NCBI GenBank assembly: GCA_046297495.1
Contig: JBKBIP010000002.1
Span: 62,001-126,000 of the forward strand
DNA from: JBKBIP01 sp046297495
GTDB lineage: Bacteria; Planctomycetota; Planctomycetia; Gemmatales; Gemmataceae
DNA length: 64,000 bases
Reading direction: 5' to 3'
Shown: positions 46,442 through 55,186 of the stretch, piece by piece
How the letters are laid out: every line of letters starts with the position of its first letter
Numbering within the stretch: the stretch's first letter is position 1
Notes under the pieces: generated by a model
Database searches by the model: none
What the model saw: only the letters and a program-made list of their open reading frames with translations
Told to the model about the DNA's origin: nothing
Translations under genes and position numbers: made by a program

Positions 46442-48235
46442 TCACGCCTTAATGATGTCACGTACTGTCATGCCGCTAGGGATCATCGGTAACACATGTT
46501 CCTGGTACGGCGTATGCACATCGAGCACGAAAGGCAAGTCGCTGTCCAACATTTCCGTCAAGGCGTCGTCGAACTCATCCTGGCGCGCCACCTGGCGGGC
46601 TTCGCAGCCGCAGGCTTGGGCCAAGGTCACGAAATCGGGATAAGGGGCCTCGTCCGCACCGGCCCCCAAATACGTGTGGCCGCGGTTGCTGTAATAGAAG
46701 CGATCTTCCCATTGTGCTACCATGCCCAGATGTTGATTGTTCAGCAGCAGCACCTTGACCGGCAACTTCTCCTGAGCGGCACATACCAGCTCGCGCAAGT
46801 TCATCAAGAAGCTGCCGTCGCCGTCGATGTCGATGACGGTCTTGCCGGGATGGGCGGCTTGAGCGCCGAGGGCCGCCGGCAGTCCGAAACCCATCGCGCC
46901 GTGTCCGCCGCTGGTCAAAAAAGTGCGCGGCTGCGCGCAGCGATAGTATTGCGCCGCCCACATTTGATGCTGGCCGACGCCGGTGGTCACGATGGTCGTA
47001 TCCAGCTGTCGGCGCTGCCGCACGAGCTGCCACAGCCGATGGATGGCGTATTGCGGCACGATGACATCGTCACGGTTGGGATAGCGGAGCGGTTCCGTCG
47101 CCTTCCAGTGGTCGATGCGCTTTTTCCAATCGGTCCAACGCGACGACAGCGAATCGGCACCATTCCCCGCCGCCTCGAGCAATTCCAGCAAATCGCGCAG
47201 CGCTTGCCCCACGTCGCCATGAATCGGTAAATGAGCGGTCTTGACCTTGTTCAATTCGGATGGATCGATGTCAATGTGGATGATCGTGCCGTGCTTGGCG
47301 AACTCGCTTACCTTGCCGGTGACGCGATCATCAAAACGCACTCCCAACGCCAGCAACAAATCAGCGTCGTTGATGGCATAATTGGCATATACGGTGCCGT
47401 GCATCCCCAGCATGTGCAACGACAAGTCATGATCACCGGGAAAGCCTCCCAGCCCCATGAGGGTCATGGCCACCGGGATTCCCAACCGCTCGGCGAAGGT
47501 CCGCAACAGGAGCGCCGCCTCGGCGGCGATGACGCCACCGCCGGCATAGATCACCGGCCGGCGGCTGTGCCGGAGGAGCTCCAGCACCCGCTCCAGCTCG
47601 GAGCGCGGAATCAGACGTTCCGGGACGTAACCCGGCAAGTTCAGCGCGGATTTCTGGTCCGCGTGGGCTGTCTCTTCCAGCACGCCAGCTTCCAGCTCGA
47701 CCAGTACGGGGCCAGGCCGACCCGTGTGGGCGATGTGGAACGCCTCGCGGAGCACGCGCGGTACGTCCACGCCGCGGCGCACCTGGAAATGATGTTTGGT
47801 GATGGGGCGGCTTGTCTGGCTCATGCTGACTTCGTGACAAGCATGTGTCCCCAGGAATAGCGTTGGGCAGGCCGTGGCCAACGCCACCAGCGGCACTGAA
47901 TCCATCTTGGCGTCGGCCAAGCAGGTGACCAGATTCGCGGCGCCAGTGCTGCCCACAGCCAGACAGACGCCGACTTTCCCTGAAGCGCGGGCGTAGCCCT
48001 CGGCGGCGAAGCCGCTCGCCTGCTCATGCTGGGCCACGATGGTACGGAGCGATTCCCGCACGCGCCGCAACGCCGACCACGGTGGCGTTTGGCGGATACT
48101 CGGCGCGGCAAACAGCGTATCCACGCCCTGAGCCAACAAGCCGTCGATCAGGATGTCGGCCCCGGCGCGTGGTGGTGCCGGCACCTCGGCGGCTGGCTTT
48201 CTGGAATCCGCAAGCTCTGCGACTTTCCCATGCAT
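46442..48235 (-). CDS. Acetolactate synthase large-subunit-like TPP enzyme, divergent N-terminal domain
   Basis: 597 residues. The C-terminal pyrophosphate-binding half is canonical for IlvB: GVGQHQMWAAQYY, TSGGHGAMGFGLPAA, the TPP motif IDGDGSFLMN and NNQHLGMVAQWEDRFYYSNR. Glu of HEQASGFAAEG is present. The N-terminal half departs from the consensus: AAPSIRQTPP where PGG-type glycines are usual, AVGSTGAAN for SGPGATN, ALATACPTL for the GQVPT segment, and VELEAGV for IPKDV. So it may use other substrates than pyruvate plus pyruvate/2-ketobutyrate. No ilvN small subunit is adjacent. Confidence 0.82.
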   Translation of the reverse strand: MHGKVAELADSRKPAAEVPAPPRAGADILIDGLLAQGVDTLFAAPSIRQTPPWSALRRVRESLRTIVAQHEQASGFAAEGYARASGKVGVCLAVGSTGAANLVTCLADAKMDSVPLVALATACPTLFLGTHACHEVSMSQTSRPITKHHFQVRRGVDVPRVLREAFHIAHTGRPGPVLVELEAGVLEETAHADQKSALNLPGYVPERLIPRSELERVLELLRHSRRPVIYAGGGVIAAEAALLLRTFAERLGIPVAMTLMGLGGFPGDHDLSLHMLGMHGTVYANYAINDADLLLALGVRFDDRVTGKVSEFAKHGTIIHIDIDPSELNKVKTAHLPIHGDVGQALRDLLELLEAAGNGADSLSSRWTDWKKRIDHWKATEPLRYPNRDDVIVPQYAIHRLWQLVRQRRQLDTTIVTTGVGQHQMWAAQYYRCAQPRTFLTSGGHGAMGFGLPAALGAQAAHPGKTVIDIDGDGSFLMNLRELVCAAQEKLPVKVLLLNNQHLGMVAQWEDRFYYSNRGHTYLGAGADEAPYPDFVTLAQACGCEARQVARQDEFDDALTEMLDSDLPFVLDVHTPYQEHVLPMIPSGMTVRDIIKA

Positions 48236-48372
48236 GAGAGGATTTCCCCTGGCCTGGCGTCATGTGCATTGAGACTATAGAGCGTACCACGCCGCCGTTC
48301 GTTCGCCCAGGGGCATGTAGGAATGACAAGAAAAATGTTTTTGTGGGAATGAGCCGAATATACCGAGACCTG

Positions 48373-48418
48373 GATTCATCGTTTCGCGTGAGGGCCTGCC
48401 TGCGCGAAACGATGAATC
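48373..48418. repeat. Intergenic palindrome, family A copy 2
   Basis: GATTCATCGTTTCGCG (48373-48388) and CGCGAAACGATGAATC (48403-48418), identical to copy 1 over the 16-base arms; the 14-base loop differs. It lies 28 bases beyond the stop of the gene ending at 48447. Confidence 0.75.
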
Positions 48419-48446
48419 AGAAACCAGCCGATGTTGGGATCGTCGC

Positions 48447-50858
48447 TTACAGTTTGTTAAAATCCACGCGGGCTAGGTACAAGCGGTTGCGGTCGCCGCG
48501 GTCGTAAAAATCCTCCATCAGCGTTTCCAGGCTGGGCTTGAGCGGCCGGCCGAAGTTGTTCCACACCATTGAGGCATTGATGCGGATGGTGACGGGCTTG
48601 GAGAAATCCACCATGCGCGGATTGATCCAGACAGTTACTTGTCGCAAACCGCGCGTGTACACGATGATTTGATTCCCTTCGCGCACCTGGCCTTGCATCG
48701 AAGCAGGGACGGGATTGCGGTTCCATTTGCTAATATCGTTGAAGTGCCGGGAATCAATCGAATTGGTGCTCAGCCAATAAAAGCGATTATCGTACTCGCG
48801 CATCGTCTGAAATGCTTCCCGCCCCATGAACGGAACACCGTCGGCGCGCTTTTTGTGTTCCATCCAATCGAAGATGTTGGCGACCTCGCCGGAAAACCAT
48901 TCCAAACCGCGCCCTTTGTACTCGACATACAAGGCCGGGAAACCACGCATCACCAGGTATTTCTCGAACAAGGGCTGCGTGTATTTCGTCGCGGGATCGC
49001 CGGCCGCGCTGCCGTTGACCACGTACAGCGGCAGGTATTGGGCGTTGGGCCAATACGAATGGATGTGATAGCGCGGCGTGGGGGACATGGGAACGACGCC
49101 GGCGAACAGGTCGGGATGGGACAGCCCCACGTCAAACGCCATCGTCCCCCCTTCCCCCAAGCCGAATAGGAAAATGCGGTTTGTATCGATGTTGAAGCGG
49201 CGCAGCACGTCGCGCAGCGTGTCCAACACCGTCAGCTGCTCGGCGGAGCTGTACTTGTAATCGGCTTGCAAGCCGCTGGTGGACCATTCCGGGGCCACCA
49301 AGATGTAGCCGCGCCGGGCCGCCTCGGCGCTCCAGCGGCTGAGCATGGTACGCGGGGTCTCCCCTTTGTCGTGCAACACGCACAATACGGGATACGACCG
49401 GCCATGATGATATTCTGGCGGTAGCACAAGGTCATACGACACCGGTGGCCGCAGATTCGGCAAGCGCGTCCTCATGTGGACCGGCTGCGTGGTGATCGTG
49501 GGTTCTGGTTCGGCGGGGGGCAACGACTGCGCCAGGTGGGCCAGCTCGTCGTATTCTGGGATGGTTTGGGCCGATTCCTCAAATTCCCGCAGCAATTGTT
49601 GGCGCGCGGCCGGATGGTGCGCTCGCTGATAGTTCAGGATGAAGGTCCGCGCGCGCCACAAACGATTAGCGGCTTCGACATCGGTTTCGGCCAAGGTGTT
49701 CCCCATGAGCCAGCCGGTCAGCGCCAGGGCCAGCAATTCCTCGGGCTTCTGCGTCGGGGCTTGGTTCCGCTCGCGCGCCTGGGCCGCTTGCTTGGCGAAG
49801 ACCACGAACGCTTCAAGCCGAGATACGTTGTCGATGTTCAATTCCGCCAATATGGCTTGGACCGCCGGTTCGAGCCATTTGCTGATCTCGGCGTTGGCTA
49901 CCTGGGCAGCCAACTCCTTCAACCAGCGTTGCGCCTGGGCCAAATCTTCATTCGCCTTGTCGTATTGCGTGAGCAGCGAGCGAACTTTCCGCAGCATGTC
50001 CTCGTCGGCGTCCTGACGGGGAAAATTCTTCAACCGCTCCTGCGCCCATTGGTGCCGGCCAGCGGCATGGGCCAGCTCGATGCTCTGCAATAATTGGCGC
50101 GCGAGCAGCTGCTGCAAGCCGCGCCGCGCTTCCTCGACGCGCTCTTTTTCGTCGGGGGCGTCGATCCGTAACCGATTCAATTCTTCCAAGGCCGCGTCAT
50201 ACCACCCGGCTTGCACCAGGAAGCGGAACATCCGCAACCGCTTGGTGGGATCGACTTGACCGCTCGGCTCCATCATATCGGGGTGATAGTGGAGCAGATA
50301 GCGCACGGTGTTCGGCCCCAGCTCACTGGTCATGTAGAAGGAGGTCCAGTGATACTTAAGCGCGTCGATGCGGACGTAGTGTGGAGTCAAGATCGTGAGC
50401 CGTTGCGGAATGCGCAACAGGCCTTCATCGGTCTGAACCGTGAAGGTGCGCTCCCAGTTCCCGTCCCAATTGGACACATCCACGATGCCCCGAATCGCTT
50501 CCATGCGGCTGGCCACGGGACGATAAATGGCGCGGTTGAGGGTCACGAGGTCGGCATTGCGGTTCAGATCGCGGCTATCCACGTCGCGGACCTGTTGCGG
50601 ACTGAACAAAATCCGCCGCGAATCGGCATCGACGATGTAGGTCCCCTTGGGCATCCACACGGAATTGCCGCTGGCGGGGTCCACGAAGGTTTCCCCTTGC
50701 TGGCGAACGCGTCCGTGTAGCACGAAGCCATCCTTGAGAAAGATCAAATCGGCGTGGCTAATAGTGGGTACGGCGACCAGCAGGACCAGACACAGGCCCA
50801 ACAGTCGGCACCATCCGCACCTTCGCCCCTCGGTTATTGAGTTCGTCGCGCTGCGCAT
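48447..50858 (-). CDS. Large secreted protein with an alpha/beta-hydrolase-like domain lacking the serine nucleophile
   Basis: 803 residues from ATG 50858 (GGGAG site). Signal peptide (LLGLCLVLLVAVPTISHA) is followed by the planctomycete DLIFLKDGFVLHGRV motif, then a coiled, helical middle (about 240-460; LQQLLARQLLQSIELAHAAGRH) and an esterase-like domain from about 490 (SYDLVLPPEYHHGRSYPVLCVLHD, IDTNRIFLFGLGEGG). Where GxSxG is expected the sequence is GLGEGG, with Gly568 at the serine position. Hydrolase activity is therefore doubtful; binding may be its job. Role unknown. Confidence 0.75.
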   Translation of the reverse strand: MRSATNSITEGRRCGWCRLLGLCLVLLVAVPTISHADLIFLKDGFVLHGRVRQQGETFVDPASGNSVWMPKGTYIVDADSRRILFSPQQVRDVDSRDLNRNADLVTLNRAIYRPVASRMEAIRGIVDVSNWDGNWERTFTVQTDEGLLRIPQRLTILTPHYVRIDALKYHWTSFYMTSELGPNTVRYLLHYHPDMMEPSGQVDPTKRLRMFRFLVQAGWYDAALEELNRLRIDAPDEKERVEEARRGLQQLLARQLLQSIELAHAAGRHQWAQERLKNFPRQDADEDMLRKVRSLLTQYDKANEDLAQAQRWLKELAAQVANAEISKWLEPAVQAILAELNIDNVSRLEAFVVFAKQAAQARERNQAPTQKPEELLALALTGWLMGNTLAETDVEAANRLWRARTFILNYQRAHHPAARQQLLREFEESAQTIPEYDELAHLAQSLPPAEPEPTITTQPVHMRTRLPNLRPPVSYDLVLPPEYHHGRSYPVLCVLHDKGETPRTMLSRWSAEAARRGYILVAPEWSTSGLQADYKYSSAEQLTVLDTLRDVLRRFNIDTNRIFLFGLGEGGTMAFDVGLSHPDLFAGVVPMSPTPRYHIHSYWPNAQYLPLYVVNGSAAGDPATKYTQPLFEKYLVMRGFPALYVEYKGRGLEWFSGEVANIFDWMEHKKRADGVPFMGREAFQTMREYDNRFYWLSTNSIDSRHFNDISKWNRNPVPASMQGQVREGNQIIVYTRGLRQVTVWINPRMVDFSKPVTIRINASMVWNNFGRPLKPSLETLMEDFYDRGDRNRLYLARVDFNKL

Positions 50859-51170
50859 TGGAAGCACTCCCTTGGAGAAAAGAAGCCCCGGCACCCAGAA
50901 CGCGGGCTTGTGGATAGGAAGAACCGCGAGAGAAGAATCACCTCGTCCGTTCCAGCGCTTTGCTCCCCGGTCACCGCTTCCCCAAAGACCAATTTGGTCT
51001 ATCCTTCATTGTGACCTTCTTTGGCGGGCAGTCAAGTAACTGTTGCAAGAGAAATCGGCGCGGGTGAAAATAGAGAGTAGATTGGGGCGGTTCCCGGTTC
51101 CAGAGATTCATCGGTTCGCGGGGGTGGTCATCTCGCCGCGCGAATCGATCAATCCACTATAGGTACACTC
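50859..51170. other. 312-bp divergent intergenic region
   Basis: It lies between the minus-strand hydrolase-like gene and the plus-strand zinc-ribbon gene. It contains a diverged family A palindrome at 51105-51154, close to the start of the plus gene; otherwise no gene or clear promoter. Confidence 0.45.
51105..51154. repeat. Intergenic palindrome, family A diverged copy
   Basis: GATTCATCGGTTCGCG (51105-51120) faces CGCGAATCGATCAATC (51139-51154); two mismatches from perfect symmetry. Arms match copies 1 and 2 at most positions. It ends 17 bases before ATG 51171, so it overlaps the leader of that gene. Confidence 0.6.
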
Positions 51171-52148
51171 ATGCCAATTCGATTTCGTTGCGCGTATTGC
51201 AATCAATTGATGGGAATTGCCCGCCGCAAGGCGGGGACGGTGGTGCATTGTCCCAATTGTCAGGGACAGGTGGTAGTGCCGACTCCAGAAGAGGAAGGAC
51301 CAACCCCATCAGCCAAGGAAGTGCGAGACCAACCCAAGTTGGACAAGCAACGACGCCACAAGCTCAAGCCCGACAAGGAGCCGAAAGCGGACGCTCCCCC
51401 GCTGGAGTTGGTGTTTGAACGTAGTGATTTTGACGAAGTGCTGAAACCACCAGCCAGCGACAAGCCTGCTTCTCTGCAGCCGGACAAAGCCCTTGCCCAC
51501 GCGCCTCCCGCGAAGTTGGACTACATGGAGCCTCCCGACATCAACGTCGAGCGCGTGGCCGCTCCACCCAACTTCGCCCCCATCGGATCAGCGCCCACTA
51601 ATGGCATTTGGTTGTCCACCCGCAAAGCGACGTTGCTCAGCGTGTTCCTGATTGTGGGCGTGATTGTCGTTTTTCTACTGGGGATGCTGGCCGGTTTCTT
51701 CATTCGGCCCTGGCTCATGCCCGCCGAAAAAAACGAAGGAACCGGCCTGTCTTGTCGTCAGCGACCAGAGCATGAGCCGGCCCTTTCTTGGCCGCTGGTC
51801 ACTGGCTCGTCCTCATCTCCGCACGATGACGACGGATTTCCTCTTCCCCTTCCCGCAGAATCGCGTCTTTTTCCTCGACGCGGACACCTTCCAGGACCGT
51901 GTTGTCGATATACACATCTAGATGGCGATTGGGGGCGTAATCGGGGCCGAGCACGTCCAACACCGTCGGATGTTTCGGCGGCCGTTCGCGCGGTAGGAAA
52001 TAGCCTTCAACGACCACGGCTTGTTCCTGATATTCGGGGTACTGTAGCAACAATTCATGCAACTGCTTCAAGCGGTAGTGCGGCACCGTGGCGAACAGGT
52101 GATGAGGCAAATGATAGTCCTGACCCAGCGGAAACACGGCGAAGTTGA
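51171..52148 (+). CDS. Zinc-ribbon membrane protein with probable frame disruption at a poly-A run
   Basis: The first ~185 residues are credible: zinc ribbon (CAYC at 7-10, CPNC at 27-30), acidic/basic linker, and one membrane segment (LLSVFLIVGVIVVFLLGMLAGFF). After PAEKN the open frame runs 350 bases over the 3' part of the convergent desaturase gene, with unlikely composition (SSSSPHDDD, RPTPSDV). At 51728-51734 is A_AAA_AAC in frame; a -1 shift there would end the protein at TGA 51773-51775, just before the desaturase stop. So the real product is likely about 200 residues. Function unknown. Confidence 0.6.
   Translation: MPIRFRCAYCNQLMGIARRKAGTVVHCPNCQGQVVVPTPEEEGPTPSAKEVRDQPKLDKQRRHKLKPDKEPKADAPPLELVFERSDFDEVLKPPASDKPASLQPDKALAHAPPAKLDYMEPPDINVERVAAPPNFAPIGSAPTNGIWLSTRKATLLSVFLIVGVIVVFLLGMLAGFFIRPWLMPAEKNEGTGLSCRQRPEHEPALSWPLVTGSSSSPHDDDGFPLPLPAESRLFPRRGHLPGPCCRYTHLDGDWGRNRGRARPTPSDVSAAVRAVGNSLQRPRLVPDIRGTVATIHATASSGSAAPWRTGDEANDSPDPAETRRS
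51728..51734 (+). other. A_AAA_AAC slippery heptamer
   Basis: Seven A's followed by C, read in zero frame as GAA AAA AAC. The -1 frame continues 13 codons to a TGA at 51773. A short potential stem (CCGGC at 51742-51746 with GCCGG at 51776-51780) begins seven bases downstream. Programmed shift, real indel or assembly error cannot be told apart here. Confidence 0.5.
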
Positions 52149-53187
52149 TGAACGGATGCACCAAGAAGACGCGCGTGTTGGTTAACCAGCCGCGTCCGCC
52201 GTTGCCGTGCTGCACGAGTTGCCGCAGGATCATGAAGAAGGAAAAAGAGGTGAAAATCGGCACCAGCCACAGTAGGAAAAAATAGAACCAAGCCGGTTTC
52301 CCCGTCCACCAGGTAATCCAAGCCAACCCGCAAAATAAAACTGTCACGAATGTCACGCGCAGCAAGGACATGTAGCGCGTCGGGATCACCGGATGCACGC
52401 GTACTTGCAAGAACCATGGCTCCGGGATGAGGGCATAAAACGCCAGGATCGCCAGCCACAGCGCCGTGGGCACCACCGCCAGCCACAGTGGGTCGCCGTG
52501 CCACACCAACAAGGTGAGAGCAAGAACCAAGCCGGCCATGTACACGATGCCGACGCGGATGGGGGTCTTATTCGGTTGAACGTTCTTTTTCAGATACGGA
52601 TTCTTGATGGCCGACACCGCATTGTACATGGCCCGGATGCGCATGTATTTGATCAGGTTCGGCACCCATAACTGTTGCACCAGGGTCCAGAGGAACTGTT
52701 TCTTGGGCAGCGGAAACGGCAGCCAGTGACCGCTGCTTTGCAGCTGCGACACATCAGGATCACGAATGGGATCGTTGACGAACTGATGATGGGCCAAGTG
52801 CTGCAACCGATACAGGTGCGTCGAGCTGAACATCGGGAACATGCAGCACAAGTCGGACACCAAATCATTCAGGATGCGATTACGAAACAGAATGTGATGG
52901 GCCGCCTCGTGCGACAGGCCGCTCAGTTGGTGTTGGCCGGCGCCGATCAGGATGACGGCCAGGATCGTCACCGGCACGTTCCACCAGAAGGAAATGCCGG
53001 ACGTTTGTTGATGGTGATAAAACCAGATCGTGCCGCCGATAACCGCGGCCAGATACAACCAGGTACGGATCAGATAATACCAGTTGGTGAGGTTGTCGGT
53101 GCGGCGCAGCTCTTGCAGCTTTTCTTTCAGCGCCGGATCTTGCAGCGATTTACTCGTCAGCGGTTCGGACATATAGGCGGTGGACAT
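51799..53187 (-). CDS. Membrane fatty acid desaturase
   Basis: A 462-residue di-iron desaturase/hydroxylase-type protein. Histidine boxes: HEAAHH (about 116-121), HLAHH (about 150-154) and HLPHH near 345. Four or more membrane segments flank them (WLYLAAVIGGTIWFYHH, VPVTILAVILIG, FVTVLFCGLAWITWW). It would introduce a double bond in an acyl chain or carotenoid at the membrane. The start is ATG 53187 (GGGAG); the frame opens further but lacks conservation. It is downstream of the exporter genes, separated by a 180-bp gap with a palindrome. Confidence 0.9.
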   Translation of the reverse strand: MSTAYMSEPLTSKSLQDPALKEKLQELRRTDNLTNWYYLIRTWLYLAAVIGGTIWFYHHQQTSGISFWWNVPVTILAVILIGAGQHQLSGLSHEAAHHILFRNRILNDLVSDLCCMFPMFSSTHLYRLQHLAHHQFVNDPIRDPDVSQLQSSGHWLPFPLPKKQFLWTLVQQLWVPNLIKYMRIRAMYNAVSAIKNPYLKKNVQPNKTPIRVGIVYMAGLVLALTLLVWHGDPLWLAVVPTALWLAILAFYALIPEPWFLQVRVHPVIPTRYMSLLRVTFVTVLFCGLAWITWWTGKPAWFYFFLLWLVPIFTSFSFFMILRQLVQHGNGGRGWLTNTRVFLVHPFINFAVFPLGQDYHLPHHLFATVPHYRLKQLHELLLQYPEYQEQAVVVEGYFLPRERPPKHPTVLDVLGPDYAPNRHLDVYIDNTVLEGVRVEEKDAILREGEEEIRRHRAEMRTSQ

Positions 53188-53275
53188 GACATCAACTCCC
53201 GTGTGCCGAGAGATTAGAAAAGACTGAGACCAGCGAGGAGCGCAGGTTCCCCGCTTCCGCCAGCAAGGAAGTAAC

Positions 53276-53333
53276 TCCGAGCCGCGACCGTTAGGAAGTG
53301 GCACGAACCGCTCCCTAACGGTCGCGGCTCGGA
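53276..53333. repeat. Intergenic palindrome, family B
   Basis: TCCGAGCCGCGACCGTTAGG (53276-53295) and its perfect complement (53314-53333) with an 18-base loop. The core GAGCCGCGACCGTTAGGGAGCGG type is a dispersed repeat familiar from planctomycete genomes. It lies between the desaturase and HlyD genes and could uncouple their expression. Confidence 0.7.
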
Positions 53334-53367
53334 TAATCTGGGTTGCCGGAGTGATATTCGGAAATAG

Positions 53368-54450
53368 TTACGGCACGATGCGCGCCCGTACGCGCTGGCC
53401 GATGCGCAGCGGGGCGTTTGTGTCCTTCAGGGCGATGATGCATTCCATCGTGCGAACGTCGTTGAACTGTAACGGTTCCAGGGACAACGAGCGCCGGTGG
53501 GTGAACCAATCGGACAGGCGCACGACTTCCCCTTCCCACTCCGGCCCCGCCACAGTGTCATCGCGGATCAGGGCTTTCATGCCGACATCGACGCGAGAGG
53601 CGAATTCCTGTTCCACTTCCGCCCGCACGATGCGCTGCCGCGCCGGGCAGAACTGAATGGCCGGCTCGCGCATCTGCGGGCCGATCAGCTCCCCTTCCGT
53701 CGTCAGAATGCGCAACACCATTCCGGGAAAGGGGGCCACCAAGTCGCAATGCTCCAGCGCGAGTCGAGCTTGTTCGAGCTGTCCTTGCTTGGCGTTCACC
53801 GCCGCTTGGGCTTGGCGCAGCGTCAATTGCGGGTCATTCAGGCGTAACTCGTCGAGTTTTTTCAGCTCGGCGTCCAGGCCGGCCTTGGCTTCGTCAAGTT
53901 TGGCCGCTGCCGCTTCGATCTCGTGCTTGTTGCGGGAACTGGCCGCGAACAGTTCTTGCTGCCGGTCGAGAATGGCTTGGGCCGCCTGGACGCGGCTGCG
54001 CGCCACTTGAATGGCCGCCTGTTGCTGTTCCTCCCGAAGCCGCTGTTGAGCTGTCCCTTTTTGGGCCATCTCCAGCTGGGCTTGGGCGGCTTCTAGATCG
54101 GCTTCCGCCTGCTTCATCACGGCCTCGGCGTGGCGCTTGTCCAAGCTGAGCAGCACTTTCCCCGCCGGGATCACATCGCTATTCATATCGGCTTCTTGGA
54201 CGTATATCCGTTGCACCTGTCCGGCCTGGCGCGGGAAGAGGGAAGCCACGCCCCCTTCGACATCGACATAGCCAAAACAGACGACGAAGCGTTCCGGCGT
54301 GGCGTGAGGTCGTGGGGAAGCGTTCGCCGTCCCCTCGGTGCCGCTGCCGTGGGGATGGTTAAGCACTTGATGGGCGCCAGCCAAGCTCACGACCAAGACA
54401 CACACGCCCACCATACCTAGAATCATTTTGTGGCGCCACAGGTATTTCAT
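53368..54450 (-). CDS. HlyD/DevB-type periplasmic adaptor of an ABC exporter
   Basis: A 360-residue membrane-fusion protein: one N-terminal membrane anchor, lipoyl-like hairpin halves (GQVQRIYVQEADMNSDVIPAGKVLLSLD and VAPFPGMVLRILTTEGELIG) and a long coiled-coil (about 105-215, EADLEAAQAQLEMAQKG, RVQAAQAILDRQQELF). It bridges the inner-membrane ABC complex to the outer envelope. The start codon overlaps the stop of the ATPase gene by four bases, indicating coupled translation. Confidence 0.92.
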   Translation of the reverse strand: MKYLWRHKMILGMVGVCVLVVSLAGAHQVLNHPHGSGTEGTANASPRPHATPERFVVCFGYVDVEGGVASLFPRQAGQVQRIYVQEADMNSDVIPAGKVLLSLDKRHAEAVMKQAEADLEAAQAQLEMAQKGTAQQRLREEQQQAAIQVARSRVQAAQAILDRQQELFAASSRNKHEIEAAAAKLDEAKAGLDAELKKLDELRLNDPQLTLRQAQAAVNAKQGQLEQARLALEHCDLVAPFPGMVLRILTTEGELIGPQMREPAIQFCPARQRIVRAEVEQEFASRVDVGMKALIRDDTVAGPEWEGEVVRLSDWFTHRRSLSLEPLQFNDVRTMECIIALKDTNAPLRIGQRVRARIVP

Positions 54451-55172
54451 CGCACACTCCGCATGTCATGTTCGGAAGCGGGCTTGGGGTCCGATAAGTG
54501 CCCATCCTCAATATACAGCACTTGATCCACGTAAGGAATAATGCGGGCGTCGTGGGAGACGACCAGGACCGTGCTACCGTACTCGTGGGCGGCGGCGCGC
54601 AGCAGCTCGACCGCCTGTTCGCCGTGCTCCCAATCCAAGGCGCTAGTCGGTTCGTCGGCGAAACAGAAATTGGGCCGTTTGATCAGCGCCCGGCCAATGG
54701 CTACGCGCTGTTTCTCGCCGCCGGACAACTCGCGCGGCAGCAGGCGCGTCTTCTTGCCCAAGCCCAGCAGGTCGAGCATGGCTAGGCTGCGTTTGCCCGC
54801 CTCCTTCTTGGACATGCCTTCGCCCCAGCGCAGCACGATGTCGAGCTGCTCGCGGGCGGTCAGGGCGGGGAACAGGTTGTAGCCCTGGAAGATGAAGCCA
54901 CAATGGGCCAGGCGAAAACGCTCCCGCTCCCGCTCGTTCATCTGCCACAGGTTCATTCCCAGCAACGACACTTGGCCGCTGTCGGGGCGCAACAAGCCGG
55001 ACAACACCGCCAGCAGCGTCGATTTGCCGCTGCCGGACGGCCCCATGAGCAGAGAGATTTGCCCGCGGCACAGATTGAGCGAGACATTGCGCAAGGCCGT
55101 GGTCATCTCCGCCCCGCTTCCGAAGGTGCGGATCAGATTTCGACCATGCAAGGTAACATCATCCCAACTCAT
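54447..55172 (-). CDS. ABC transporter ATP-binding protein (MacB/LolD/DevA type)
   Basis: A 241-residue ATPase with Walker A GPSGSGKST, signature LSGGEKQR and Walker B CFADEPTSALD, plus the H-loop His in VLVVSHDARI. The class works with an FtsX-like permease and an adaptor, both adjacent. It powers export of lipids, lipoproteins or peptides, not import. It begins 14 bp after the permease stop and overlaps the adaptor start. Confidence 0.95.
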   Translation of the reverse strand: MSWDDVTLHGRNLIRTFGSGAEMTTALRNVSLNLCRGQISLLMGPSGSGKSTLLAVLSGLLRPDSGQVSLLGMNLWQMNERERERFRLAHCGFIFQGYNLFPALTAREQLDIVLRWGEGMSKKEAGKRSLAMLDLLGLGKKTRLLPRELSGGEKQRVAIGRALIKRPNFCFADEPTSALDWEHGEQAVELLRAAAHEYGSTVLVVSHDARIIPYVDQVLYIEDGHLSDPKPASEHDMRSVR

Positions 55173-55186
55173 GCCGCGTCATCCTC

